Source: Coriobacteriaceae bacterium (GTDB lineage: Bacteria; Actinomycetota; Coriobacteriia; Coriobacteriales; Coriobacteriaceae). From it: a stretch of DNA of 64,000 nucleotides. The position numbers and the translations under genes are program-made. The stretch is taken from positions 1 to 64,000 of the forward strand of contig SUUG01000007.1 in the NCBI GenBank assembly GCA_015062655.1. The letters run 5' to 3'. Each line of letters opens with the position of its first letter. Position 1 is the stretch's first letter. Under the pieces are notes generated by a model, which was given only the letters and a program-made list of their open reading frames with translations, ran no database searches and had not been told where the DNA came from. Shown one piece after another: positions 56,774 to 64,000 of this stretch.

Positions 56774-59155
56774 TCAGTCCTCGATCCCCGCGCGGCGCTT
56801 GGCCTCCTCGGGCGTGTAGCGACGCAGCAGGTAGCAGCGGTGTATGCGCTGGTTGCGGGAGAAATCCTCGGGGATCGTCTCAGCGGTGACATCGGTGAGG
56901 ACCACGCCCGCGCGGGCCAGGGCCTCGGTGTCCGGGCGAAACGTCCGCAGGTTGCACGAGAAGACCGCCTCGCCCCCGCGCGTGAGCAGGCGCGAGAGCC
57001 CAATGAGCAGCTCCACGTGATCGCGCTGGACATCCCAGGTACGGTGCCCCATCTTGGAGGAGTTCGAGAACGTCGGCGGATCGCAGAAGATGAGGTCCCA
57101 CCGGTTTCGGGTCTGCCGCATCTCCGAGATCCAGCTCATCACATCGGCGCGCACGTAATGGTGCTCGGGCCCGGTGAAGCCGTTGGCGGCCATATTGCGC
57201 TCGGCCCAATCGAGATACGTGTTCGAGAGATCCACGGTGACCGTCTCCTCCACGCCAGCATCAGCGGCATAGCAGGTCGCGGTGCCGGTGTAGGCGAAGA
57301 GGTTGAGGAAGCGCCGCGCCCCGGTCTCGCGGATGTGCTCGCGAAGGAGCCCGCGGGTCGTGCGATGGTCGAGGAAGATGCCGGTATCGAGATAGCTCCC
57401 GAAGTTGACCTCGAAGGTGAGGCCGCCCTCCTCGATAAGGGGGCGCGGTGTCGACCCGACGCGCTCGCCGCCAGCCGACCCCTTGCCATACTGCGACCCG
57501 CCGCGGGAGCGCGTGCGCGTGCGTGCGAACACCTGGTCAGGATCGACTTCGAGCACGAGCGGGGCGATGGTGAGGATATCGAGCATCCGCGCCTGGGCAA
57601 GCGACTCATCGACCGACTTCGGAGGAGCGTACTCGGCGATCACGAGCCAGCGGCCCGGCGTTGCGGCGCTACCCTCGTAGAGGTCGATGGCCGCCGCGTA
57701 ATCGGGGAGGTCGGCGTCGTACACGCGGTAGCAGCTGATGCCCTCGCGCCGCGCCCATTTGCGTCGGAGCCGGGCGTTCTTCTTCAGGCGGTTGGCGAAC
57801 TGGGATGACTCGGGTACGAGCACCGGAACCGGAGCGCCCTGACCGAGGTCGACCGTCGCCGCAGCTTGATGCGCTGCCTTCGGGGCGGTTGCGTCGGAGT
57901 CGTCCTCCAAGGCGTCCCTTGCGCTGGCCAAAGCGGGGAAGCTCAGGATCCGCGCCTCCTCGTTGCTCGGCATCACGCGCAGTGCGGAGACGGGTTCGCC
58001 GAGGCTCCGGGAGAGCACGCTGTCGCGCGTGAGCGCGGTGAGGCCGAGCTCGTCCATCTGGCCGCGCAGATCGTTTGCGAGTTCGAGGACGCGGGCCATC
58101 TTGGCGAGCGGGACCTCGGTGGTGTCGAGGACGATCGCCCCTGTGGCGCGCTTCTCATCCGTTGCGGGCAGCGCGAGCTTGCGCAGGATCTTCTCGGCCT
58201 CGGGCTGCGTGAACAGCGCCCGTCCGGCGAGCCCCGCGGCCTTGAGCACGCGTCGGGCGAAGGACACCGCGGCGCCGCTCACGTCGGTGGCGACGATTTT
58301 CGCCTGCGGGGTTGCAGGCGAGGCATCATGCGCCTCATTGACGAGGTCACGCCAAGCGGTCTCGTCATGCGCTGCCCAGACGGCGAACCCCCAGCGTGTC
58401 CGGTCAAGGCCGGGGGCGCGGTTGGCGAGGATCGACGCCGCCTCGAGGATGATGCCGCCTCCTGCGCAGCAGATGTCGACGAGCAGGGGGAGCGCCGCCT
58501 CGCCTTCGCCATCGGTCTCGGTCGCTTCCGAGCACGCGCGCTGCCAGCCGGTTTGCGCGAGCAGGAGGGTTGCGTAGTCGGGTCGGAGCACGTGCGCGGG
58601 CGTGCCGGACTGCGTGGCGATCGGGGGCAGGCGGCGGAACAGCGCCTCACCGGAGAGGTCGAGCTGGACGGTCACGCGCTCGCCGCGGATCGACACGGTG
58701 ATGCGCGCGTCAGGATCCGCGATGTCCACGGCGGGCCGCGCACCGCGCTCATCCACGAGACGGTCGCAGAGGGCGTCCTTCACCTTGAGTGCGGAGAAGT
58801 GGGAGTTGCGCAGCTCGTCGGTGGTGCCGCGCGCCGTCACCGCGACGCTGGCCCCGGGGGCCAGCACCTCCTCCCAGGGAATGGCGTAGGCGCCCTCGTA
58901 GAGCTCATCGGCGCCGGCCGCCTCGAAGCGGGCGACGACCACGAGCACGCGGCTCGCGAGGCGCGACCACAGGCAGGCACGCTCGCCGTCGATCGCGGAG
59001 CCGGCGAACGAGACGCGCCCCTTGAGCGGGCGGACGCGGGCGAGCCGGAGCGCCCGCAGCTCATCGGCCAGGGCGGACTCGAAGCCCTCGGGGCAGGTGG
59101 CGAAGAACTCGAAGGCGGGCTGCTCGATAGGGCGGTGGCCGCGGTGTCTGGTCAT
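56774..59155 (-). CDS. rlmKL: Bifunctional 23S rRNA methyltransferase RlmKL with altered N-terminal active site
   Basis: The 793-residue protein starts MTRHRGHRPIEQ at 59155 with GCAGAGG upstream. Residues ~15-120 form a THUMP domain, followed by an RlmL methyltransferase domain (m2G2445) and a C-terminal RlmK domain (m7G2069). RlmK motifs are intact: FLNLFAYTGTATCYAA, VDLSNTYLDWAERN, FCDPPTFSNS. In the RlmL half the SAM loop is unusual (VDICCAGGGIILEAA) and the catalytic NPPY is replaced by LDTTEVPLA (near 58100-58130). The RlmK activity is expected; the RlmL activity is doubtful. Confidence 0.88.
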   Translation of the reverse strand: MTRHRGHRPIEQPAFEFFATCPEGFESALADELRALRLARVRPLKGRVSFAGSAIDGERACLWSRLASRVLVVVARFEAAGADELYEGAYAIPWEEVLAPGASVAVTARGTTDELRNSHFSALKVKDALCDRLVDERGARPAVDIADPDARITVSIRGERVTVQLDLSGEALFRRLPPIATQSGTPAHVLRPDYATLLLAQTGWQRACSEATETDGEGEAALPLLVDICCAGGGIILEAASILANRAPGLDRTRWGFAVWAAHDETAWRDLVNEAHDASPATPQAKIVATDVSGAAVSFARRVLKAAGLAGRALFTQPEAEKILRKLALPATDEKRATGAIVLDTTEVPLAKMARVLELANDLRGQMDELGLTALTRDSVLSRSLGEPVSALRVMPSNEEARILSFPALASARDALEDDSDATAPKAAHQAAATVDLGQGAPVPVLVPESSQFANRLKKNARLRRKWARREGISCYRVYDADLPDYAAAIDLYEGSAATPGRWLVIAEYAPPKSVDESLAQARMLDILTIAPLVLEVDPDQVFARTRTRSRGGSQYGKGSAGGERVGSTPRPLIEEGGLTFEVNFGSYLDTGIFLDHRTTRGLLREHIRETGARRFLNLFAYTGTATCYAADAGVEETVTVDLSNTYLDWAERNMAANGFTGPEHHYVRADVMSWISEMRQTRNRWDLIFCDPPTFSNSSKMGHRTWDVQRDHVELLIGLSRLLTRGGEAVFSCNLRTFRPDTEALARAGVVLTDVTAETIPEDFSRNQRIHRCYLLRRYTPEEAKRRAGIED

Positions 59156-59213
59156 GGGAACCTCTGCTTTCCGTGAGTTTCCCCCATTATCCCACGGTGC
59201 AGCATCCACCCGC

Positions 59214-59279
59214 GATGCCGAGCGTTCGTAACTCGGCATTTTTCTCGCTTGAAACGGCGGATTACGAACGCTCGGCATC
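59214..59279. repeat. Palindromic repeat family 1, copy 4
   Basis: Left arm GATGCCGAGCGTTCGTAACT and right arm GATTACGAACGCTCGGCATC, with a T-rich loop. It lies between the divergent rlmKL and HAD genes. Confidence 0.9.
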
Positions 59280-59353
59280 GGGGGCGGGGCTTGCGGGGGC
59301 GCGCTCCGTGGGCGCTGGGTATCATGGCAACATGACTCGAAAGGATGTGCCGT

Positions 59354-60199
59354 ATGCCCAACCGCCCGAACCCGACCATTGAGACCGCCCCCGCCGCCCT
59401 GTTCTTCGATGTGGACGGCACGATCGTCGACAGCAGGAAAGCCTTCGAGAGCGACGGCGAGCTCTCGTCCTGCGCCCCGAGCCCGGCGGTCTGCGAGGCC
59501 TTCCGTCGTCTGCGCGCACGCGGCCATCAGGCGTTCATCTGCACCGGGCGCACCATGAACATCATCCCGCCGTCGCTGCTCGAGCTCGAGACCGCCGGCA
59601 TCATCTGCGGCGCCGGGGCGAGCATCTACATCGACGGCGCGCTCCGCTTCAGCACCCACATACCGGCCCCGGTGCTCGAAGGGGCTGTCTCGCGTCTCGT
59701 TGACCTAGGCGTCGAGGTCGTCTTCGAAGGCAACGAGCTGAGCGTCGCGCTCATGCGCCCGGGCGGTGTGTACGAGGTGATCGAGGGGATCCCGACAGCT
59801 CACGACCTGGCGGGCATCCGCGCTCTCGCCCCGGCCATGGAGTTCGAGAAGATCTCACTGTACAACCGCGACGTCGAGCCGCTGCTGCGCGTGGACGACG
59901 CCTTCTTCACCCGGCATTTCACGGCCGCCGACCTCGGCATGGGCGTCTCGGAGCTCACGATGCACGGCGTTGACAAGGGGTCGGGCATCCGCCACGCCGT
60001 CGAGCTCTTGGGGGCGGGAAGCTGGAGGACCTACGGCTTCGGCGATTCCGAGAACGACCTCTCCATGCTCGCCGCCGTGGATGTCCCCGTTGCGATGGAG
60101 AACGCGCTGCCCCAGGTGAAGGCCGTCGCGTCGCATGTCACCGGACCGGTGGAGGAAGACGGCGTCGTCGCCGCGCTCGAGCACTTCGGATTGATCTGA
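59354..60199 (+). CDS. HAD superfamily phosphatase, Cof type (IIB)
   Basis: The 281-residue protein has HAD motif I FFDVDGTIVD, motif II ICTGRT, and motifs III/IV around KGSGIRHAVE and GFGDSENDLSMLAAVD, with a C2B cap between. It hydrolyses sugar phosphates or similar small phosphoesters; substrate unknown. ATG 59354 follows AAAGGAT. The gene is bracketed on both sides by family 1 palindromes. Confidence 0.88.
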   Translation: MPNRPNPTIETAPAALFFDVDGTIVDSRKAFESDGELSSCAPSPAVCEAFRRLRARGHQAFICTGRTMNIIPPSLLELETAGIICGAGASIYIDGALRFSTHIPAPVLEGAVSRLVDLGVEVVFEGNELSVALMRPGGVYEVIEGIPTAHDLAGIRALAPAMEFEKISLYNRDVEPLLRVDDAFFTRHFTAADLGMGVSELTMHGVDKGSGIRHAVELLGAGSWRTYGFGDSENDLSMLAAVDVPVAMENALPQVKAVASHVTGPVEEDGVVAALEHFGLI

Positions 60200-60223
60200 C
60201 GCCAGCGCCCCGCGCGATGCGCA

Positions 60224-60289
60224 GATGCCGAGCGTGCGTAACTCGGCATTAAAACAGCTCAAAACGTCGAATTACGAACGCTCGGCATC
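60224..60289. repeat. Palindromic repeat family 1, copy 5
   Basis: Left arm GATGCCGAGCGTGCGTAACT and right arm AATTACGAACGCTCGGCATC, loop TTAAAACAGCTCAAAA. It begins 25 bp after the HAD gene. Confidence 0.9.
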
Positions 60290-60295
60290 CGGGAC

Positions 60296-60363
60296 ATGGT
60301 GCCGAGCGTGCGTAATATCCCGTTTCGGCGGCGAAAAAGGCCGAATTACGAACGCTCGGCATC
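60296..60363. repeat. Palindromic repeat family 1, copy 6
   Basis: Left arm GTGCCGAGCGTGCGTAATAT and right arm AATTACGAACGCTCGGCATC. Tandem to copy 5 with a 6-bp gap. Confidence 0.88.
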
Positions 60364-60409
60364 CGCCGTGCGCCGGCGTCGGCCGTGCGCCGGCCATCAC
60401 AAAAAAAGT

Positions 60410-60424
60410 AAGGCACCTTGCCTT
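60410..60424. promoter_or_regulatory. Likely MarR operator
   Basis: AAGGCA-CCT-TGCCTT is a perfect inverted repeat that overlaps the first two bases of the -35 box of the following promoter. Confidence 0.5.
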
Positions 60425-60451
60425 GACAATAGTACGGTACCTCACTATGAT
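60423..60451 (+). promoter_or_regulatory. Sigma-70-type promoter of the MarR/ABC operon
   Basis: TTGACA (60423-60428), 17-nt gap and TATGAT (60446-60451): close to consensus, the best promoter in the window. Confidence 0.85.
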
Positions 60452-60488
60452 TGCTGAATTCAATCGCGAAGGAGGCATACCGCACAAC

Positions 60489-60953
60489 ATGAGTACGACA
60501 TTTCACGAAGATGCGCCGAACCCCGCGGACACCCCCGCCGAGGCCCGGGTGCGCAAGATATTGGAGCTGCTCGGCTTCTGCGGCCAGTTCCTGCACTTCA
60601 ACGGGGGAGGGCGTTCTGGACAGGCGTCCATCCTGTGCATGATCGCCAAAAACGGCAACGAGATCTCGCAGCAGGAGCTCCGCCTCCACTTCGAGCTGAA
60701 GCCTGGCTCCCTCTCCGAGATCCTCTCCAAGATGGAGATGGCGGGCTTGATCGAGCGCACGAAGAACCCTGAGGACCGCCGCCAGCTCTTCGTTCGCCTG
60801 ACGCCCGAGGGCGCCGGCCGGGCCCGCCGGGAGCAGGAGAAGCGCGTCGCCTTCCGTCGCGAGGCCTTCGCCGCCCTCAGCGAGGAGGAGCAAGACCAGC
60901 TCCTCTCGTCCCTGAAGAAGGTCCGCGCCACCTGGAAGGAGCTCCATGATTAA
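60489..60953 (+). CDS. MarR family regulator
   Basis: The 154-residue protein has a winged HTH: ASILCMIAKNGNEISQQELR, KPGSLSEILSKMEMAGLIER and the wing TKNPEDRRQLFVRLTPEG. The extended N- and C-terminal helices mediate dimerisation. GGAGG lies 13 nt before ATG 60489. The stop and the next ATG overlap closely (ATGATTAAA), so it is cotranscribed with the exporter genes and probably represses them until a ligand binds. Confidence 0.9.
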   Translation: MSTTFHEDAPNPADTPAEARVRKILELLGFCGQFLHFNGGGRSGQASILCMIAKNGNEISQQELRLHFELKPGSLSEILSKMEMAGLIERTKNPEDRRQLFVRLTPEGAGRARREQEKRVAFRREAFAALSEEEQDQLLSSLKKVRATWKELHD

Positions 60954-62733
60954 AACGCTTGCCAAAAGCATCCGGCAGTACAAGGGCGCGGCCATCGCCA
61001 CCCCGCTGCTCGTGGCCGGCGAGGTACTGTTCGAGGTCCTCATCCCCTTCGGCACCGCCTCCCTGATCGACCAGGTCAAGGCCGGGGCGCCGCTGGCCAC
61101 GCTGCTCACCTACGGCGCCGTCCTCGCGCTCATGGCGCTGGCCTCCCTCGCCTTCGGCGCCGCAGCGGGCCTCACCTGCGCCAAAGCCTCCGTGGGCTTC
61201 TCGCGCAACCTCCGTATCGACATGTTCTGCGCGATCCAGACCTTCGACTTCGCCACGATCGACCGGTTCTCCAACTCCTCGCTGGTCACGCGCCTCACCA
61301 CCGACGTGCAGAACGTGCAGATGGCCTACATGATGATCATCCGCACCGCGATCCGCGCCCCGCTCATGATCGTCTTCTCGTTTACGATGGCCTACCTCAT
61401 GGGCGGATGGATGTCCTTCATCTTCCTGGCGGTCGTCCCCATCCTCGGGATCGCGCTCTTCACGATCATCCGGTACGTCCACCCCATCTTCAAGCGCATC
61501 TTCCGCAAGTACGACCGCTTAAACGAGTCGGCCGGCGAGAACCTCGCCGCCATTCGCGTGGTCAAAAGCTACGTGCGCGAGGATTACGAGATTAAGAAGT
61601 TCGACGCCGCCGCCGAAGAGGTCCGCCGCGACTTCACGCGCGTCGAGCGCGTCTTGGCCCTGAACGCCCCGATCATGAACTTCTGCTGGTACACGATCAT
61701 GATCTTCGTGATCGGTGTGGGCGCCTACGCGATCATCGACTCGCGCGGCACCTTCATCGACGTGGGGCAGCTCTCGAGCCTCATCTCCTACGGCATCCAG
61801 ATCCTCATGAGCCTCATGATGCTCTCGATGGTCTTCGCCCTGATCACCATCGCCGAGGAGGGGGCGAACCGCATCGCCGAGGTGCTCACCACCACCTCCG
61901 AGATCCAGACCCCCGACAACGCGCGGCACGAGGTCGCCGACGGCTCGATCGACTTCGACAACGTGGGCTTCTCCTACGGCGGCGAGTCCGAGCGCGAGGC
62001 GCTCTCCGACATCGACCTGCACATCAAGAGCGGTGAGACCATCGGCATCATCGGGTCGACGGGCTCGTCCAAGTCGACGCTCGTGCAGCTGATCCCCAGG
62101 CTCTACGACGCGACCCGCGGCCGGGTGCGCGTGGGCGGCGTGGACGTGCGCGAGTACGACCTCGACACCCTGCGCAACGAGGTGGCCATGGTGCTCCAGA
62201 AGAACGTCCTGTTCTCTGGGACCATCGCCGAGAACCTGCGCTGGGGCAACGCCGAGGCCACCGATGAGGAGGTGCGCGAGGCCGCCCGCCTCGCCCAGGC
62301 CGACGAGTTCGTCCAGGGCTTCTCCGACGGCTACGACCACCATATCGAGCAGGGCGGCAGCAACGTGTCGGGTGGCCAGAAGCAGCGCCTCTGCATCGCC
62401 CGCGCGCTGCTCAAGCGCCCGAAGGTCCTGATCTTGGACGACTCCACGAGCGCCGTGGACACCAAGACCGACAAACTGATCCGCCTCGGGCTCAAGGACT
62501 ACCTGCCCGAGACCACCAAGATCATCATCGCGCAGCGCACGAGCTCCGTGGAGGACGCCGACCGCGTCATCGTCATGGACAGCGGCCGGATCTGCGGCAT
62601 CGGCACCCACGAGGAGCTGCTGCGCGAGAACGAGATCTACCGCGAGGTCTATCTCTCCCAGAACAAGAAGAGCCACGACGACCGCGCCGATGAGCTCGAG
62701 GAAACGGAGGTGAGCGCCGATGGCCGCAACTAA
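60946..62733 (+). CDS. Heterodimeric ABC exporter, degenerate-site subunit (second system)
   Basis: The 595-residue half-transporter has six helices, then an NBD with Walker A GSTGSSKST, signature VSGGQKQR, Walker B LILDDSTSAVD (Asp for Glu) and Gln in the H-loop (IIAQRTSS). It is asymmetric, like the pair at 43.9-47.5 kb. ATG 60946 overlaps the marR end by 8 bp, and its own 3' end overlaps the partner gene by 14 bp. Likely drug or lipid exporter induced via MarR. Confidence 0.9.
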   Translation: MIKTLAKSIRQYKGAAIATPLLVAGEVLFEVLIPFGTASLIDQVKAGAPLATLLTYGAVLALMALASLAFGAAAGLTCAKASVGFSRNLRIDMFCAIQTFDFATIDRFSNSSLVTRLTTDVQNVQMAYMMIIRTAIRAPLMIVFSFTMAYLMGGWMSFIFLAVVPILGIALFTIIRYVHPIFKRIFRKYDRLNESAGENLAAIRVVKSYVREDYEIKKFDAAAEEVRRDFTRVERVLALNAPIMNFCWYTIMIFVIGVGAYAIIDSRGTFIDVGQLSSLISYGIQILMSLMMLSMVFALITIAEEGANRIAEVLTTTSEIQTPDNARHEVADGSIDFDNVGFSYGGESEREALSDIDLHIKSGETIGIIGSTGSSKSTLVQLIPRLYDATRGRVRVGGVDVREYDLDTLRNEVAMVLQKNVLFSGTIAENLRWGNAEATDEEVREAARLAQADEFVQGFSDGYDHHIEQGGSNVSGGQKQRLCIARALLKRPKVLILDDSTSAVDTKTDKLIRLGLKDYLPETTKIIIAQRTSSVEDADRVIVMDSGRICGIGTHEELLRENEIYREVYLSQNKKSHDDRADELEETEVSADGRN

Positions 62734-64000
62734 CGCCACCGCGCCGGGCGCCGAGCAGGGCACCGCGCCCGCCGCGCCCCGCAAACGCCATATGGGACGC
62801 ACCGCCCTGCGCGTGCTCAAGATGATGCGGGGCTTCTACCCCGTGCTGCTGCCCGCCGTCGCCGTGGCGATCGTCTTCAACGCGATCGTCCAGGCGGTGC
62901 CCAACATCTTCTTGGAGCGCGTCCTCGCGATCGTGGAGGATAACTGGGAACTCGGCGAGTGGGCCCCGGTGGCCGCCGCCGTGACGGGCAACATCGTCAT
63001 GCTCGGCATCTTCTACGTGCTCGGACTCGCCGCCAACACGTTTTGGCAGCAGGCCATGGCCGTCATCACCCAGGGCTCGCTCAAGAAGTTCCGCACGGCC
63101 ATGTTCGAGCACATGCAGAAGCTGCCGGTGCGCTACTTCGACACCCACCTGCACGGCGACATCATGAGCTACTACACCAACGACATCGACGCCATGCGCC
63201 AGATGATCGCCCAGAGCCTGCCCCAGCTCATGCTCACCGGCATCATCATGACCTCGGTCGTGGGCATCATGTTCTACTACAGCATCCCGATGGCGCTCGT
63301 GGTGCTGGCCGGTGCCGCCGCCATGGTCGCCGCCACACGGTTCCTCGGCGGCCGCTCCGCGCGCAACTTCATGCAGCAGCAGAAGGCGGTGGCCGCGCTC
63401 GAGGGCCACGTCGAGGAGGCGATGAGCGGCGAGAAGGTCATCAAGGTCTTCTGCCACGAGCGCGAGGCCGAGATCGACTTCGACAAGATCAACGCCGAGT
63501 GGGAGGCGGCCGCGCGCAACGCGAACAGCTATGCGAACACCCTCATGCCGGTGCTCATGAACATGGGTAACCTGCTGTATGTGATCGTGGCGCTCTCGGC
63601 GGGGCTGCTCCTGACGCTTGGTGCCCCGAACCTCTCCTTCTCGGGCCTGCCCCTTTCGATCGCCGTCGCGGTGCCGTTCCTCAACATGACCAAGCAGTTC
63701 GCGGGTCAGATCGGACAGGTGTCGAACCAGATCAACGCCGTGGTCATGGGTCTCGCCGGCGCCGAGCGCATCTTCGAGCTGCTCGATGAGGAGCCCGAGC
63801 AGGACTCCGGCTACGTCACGCTCGTGAACATGGGCGTCAAGGACGGCGAGCTCGTGGAGAGCGAGGAGCGCACCGGGCTGTGGGCCTGGAAGCACGTGCA
63901 CCAAGTCGACGGCACCGTCGATTACGTGCCCCTTCGCGGCGACGTGCGGATGGAGCACGTGGACTTCGGCTACCGGCCGGGGCAGACCGTCCTCCACGAC
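62720..64000 (+). CDS. Heterodimeric ABC exporter, partner subunit (3' end outside window)
   Basis: ATG 62720 follows GGAGGTGAGC. The 427 visible residues cover a polar N-tail, six helices and the start of the NBD (RMEHVDFGYRPGQTVLHD). A ~45-residue insertion between membrane domain and NBD (YVTLVNMGVKDGELVE ... WAWKHVHQVDG) is longer than in typical exporters. The ATP-site motifs lie beyond the window, so it can only be assumed that this is the catalytically intact subunit. Confidence 0.88.
   Translation, partial: MAATNATAPGAEQGTAPAAPRKRHMGRTALRVLKMMRGFYPVLLPAVAVAIVFNAIVQAVPNIFLERVLAIVEDNWELGEWAPVAAAVTGNIVMLGIFYVLGLAANTFWQQAMAVITQGSLKKFRTAMFEHMQKLPVRYFDTHLHGDIMSYYTNDIDAMRQMIAQSLPQLMLTGIIMTSVVGIMFYYSIPMALVVLAGAAAMVAATRFLGGRSARNFMQQQKAVAALEGHVEEAMSGEKVIKVFCHEREAEIDFDKINAEWEAAARNANSYANTLMPVLMNMGNLLYVIVALSAGLLLTLGAPNLSFSGLPLSIAVAVPFLNMTKQFAGQIGQVSNQINAVVMGLAGAERIFELLDEEPEQDSGYVTLVNMGVKDGELVESEERTGLWAWKHVHQVDGTVDYVPLRGDVRMEHVDFGYRPGQTVLHD

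Overview
The window is about 64 kb of high-GC, gene-dense DNA. The lineage is most likely Coriobacteriia (Actinomycetota), and a Collinsella-like gut anaerobe fits best. The grounds are codon usage close to 70% GC in most genes, an LPXTG surface protein, an Ech-type [NiFe]-hydrogenase operon, a flavodiiron protein, an L-fucose catabolic locus, a fructose-type PTS, and an NRAMP relative with the sequence features of the Mg2+-transporting branch described from Eggerthella. The species is inferred, not shown.

Layout. 1-1.8 kb: C-terminal part of a Ca2+-repeat, sortase-anchored surface protein. 2.0-3.5 kb: AT-rich foreign patch with a remnant ORF and two GNAT acetyltransferases. 3.6-9.3 kb: RlmD, an EF-G-like GTPase, a lone IS3-OrfA-like HTH protein and a flavodiiron protein. 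9.45-15.2 kb: Ech hydrogenase operon in which the antiporter-like and NuoH-like membrane subunits are fused, followed by a DUF362/ferredoxin protein. 16.7-19.6 kb: hemolysin III, a CNNM/CorC-type protein and a small protein resembling the N-domain of cyanophycin synthetase. 19.75-27.2 kb: IclR regulator plus a non-phosphorylating L-fucose pathway (uronate-type dehydratase in two subunits, SDR dehydrogenase, FucP permease, lactonase, DapA-like aldolase) ending in a frameshifted, truncated fucO. 27.3-33.6 kb: membrane protein, YtxH and PRC-barrel-like proteins, an inactive-looking/active pair of polysaccharide deacetylases and a DUF559-like protein. 34.2-38.1 kb: MgtE plus NRAMP-related Mg2+ transporter, then a TetR regulator with a 27-aa membrane miniprotein. 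38.3-43.6 kb: LemA, an OatA-like acyltransferase, tRNA-Ser(UGA), a TadA-glycerate kinase fusion and the SRP RNA. 43.9-47.5 kb: heterodimeric ABC exporter. 47.5-48.3 kb: decayed region. 48.4-53.9 kb: ROK fructokinase, then a fructose-type PTS/class II aldolase/RpiR cassette bracketed by a perfect 37-bp direct repeat. 54-64 kb: LTA-synthase-like sulfatase, RlmKL, a HAD phosphatase, and a MarR-controlled second heterodimeric ABC exporter that runs off the window end.

How it fits together. The cell imports host or dietary sugars (fucose, PTS sugar), ferments them, and disposes of reductant through ferredoxin-linked H2 evolution coupled to ion pumping (Ech). The flavodiiron protein probably removes O2. 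Envelope genes (deacetylase, OatA-like, LtaS-like, LPXTG) suit a Gram-positive wall.

The least explained feature is a set of long intergenic imperfect palindromes. One family has six copies (43.2-43.4 kb and 59.2-60.4 kb), a second has two (47.65 and 48.22 kb), and two are singletons here (33.6-33.8 kb and 56.46-56.65 kb). All sit beside gene ends and no mobilising enzyme is visible nearby.
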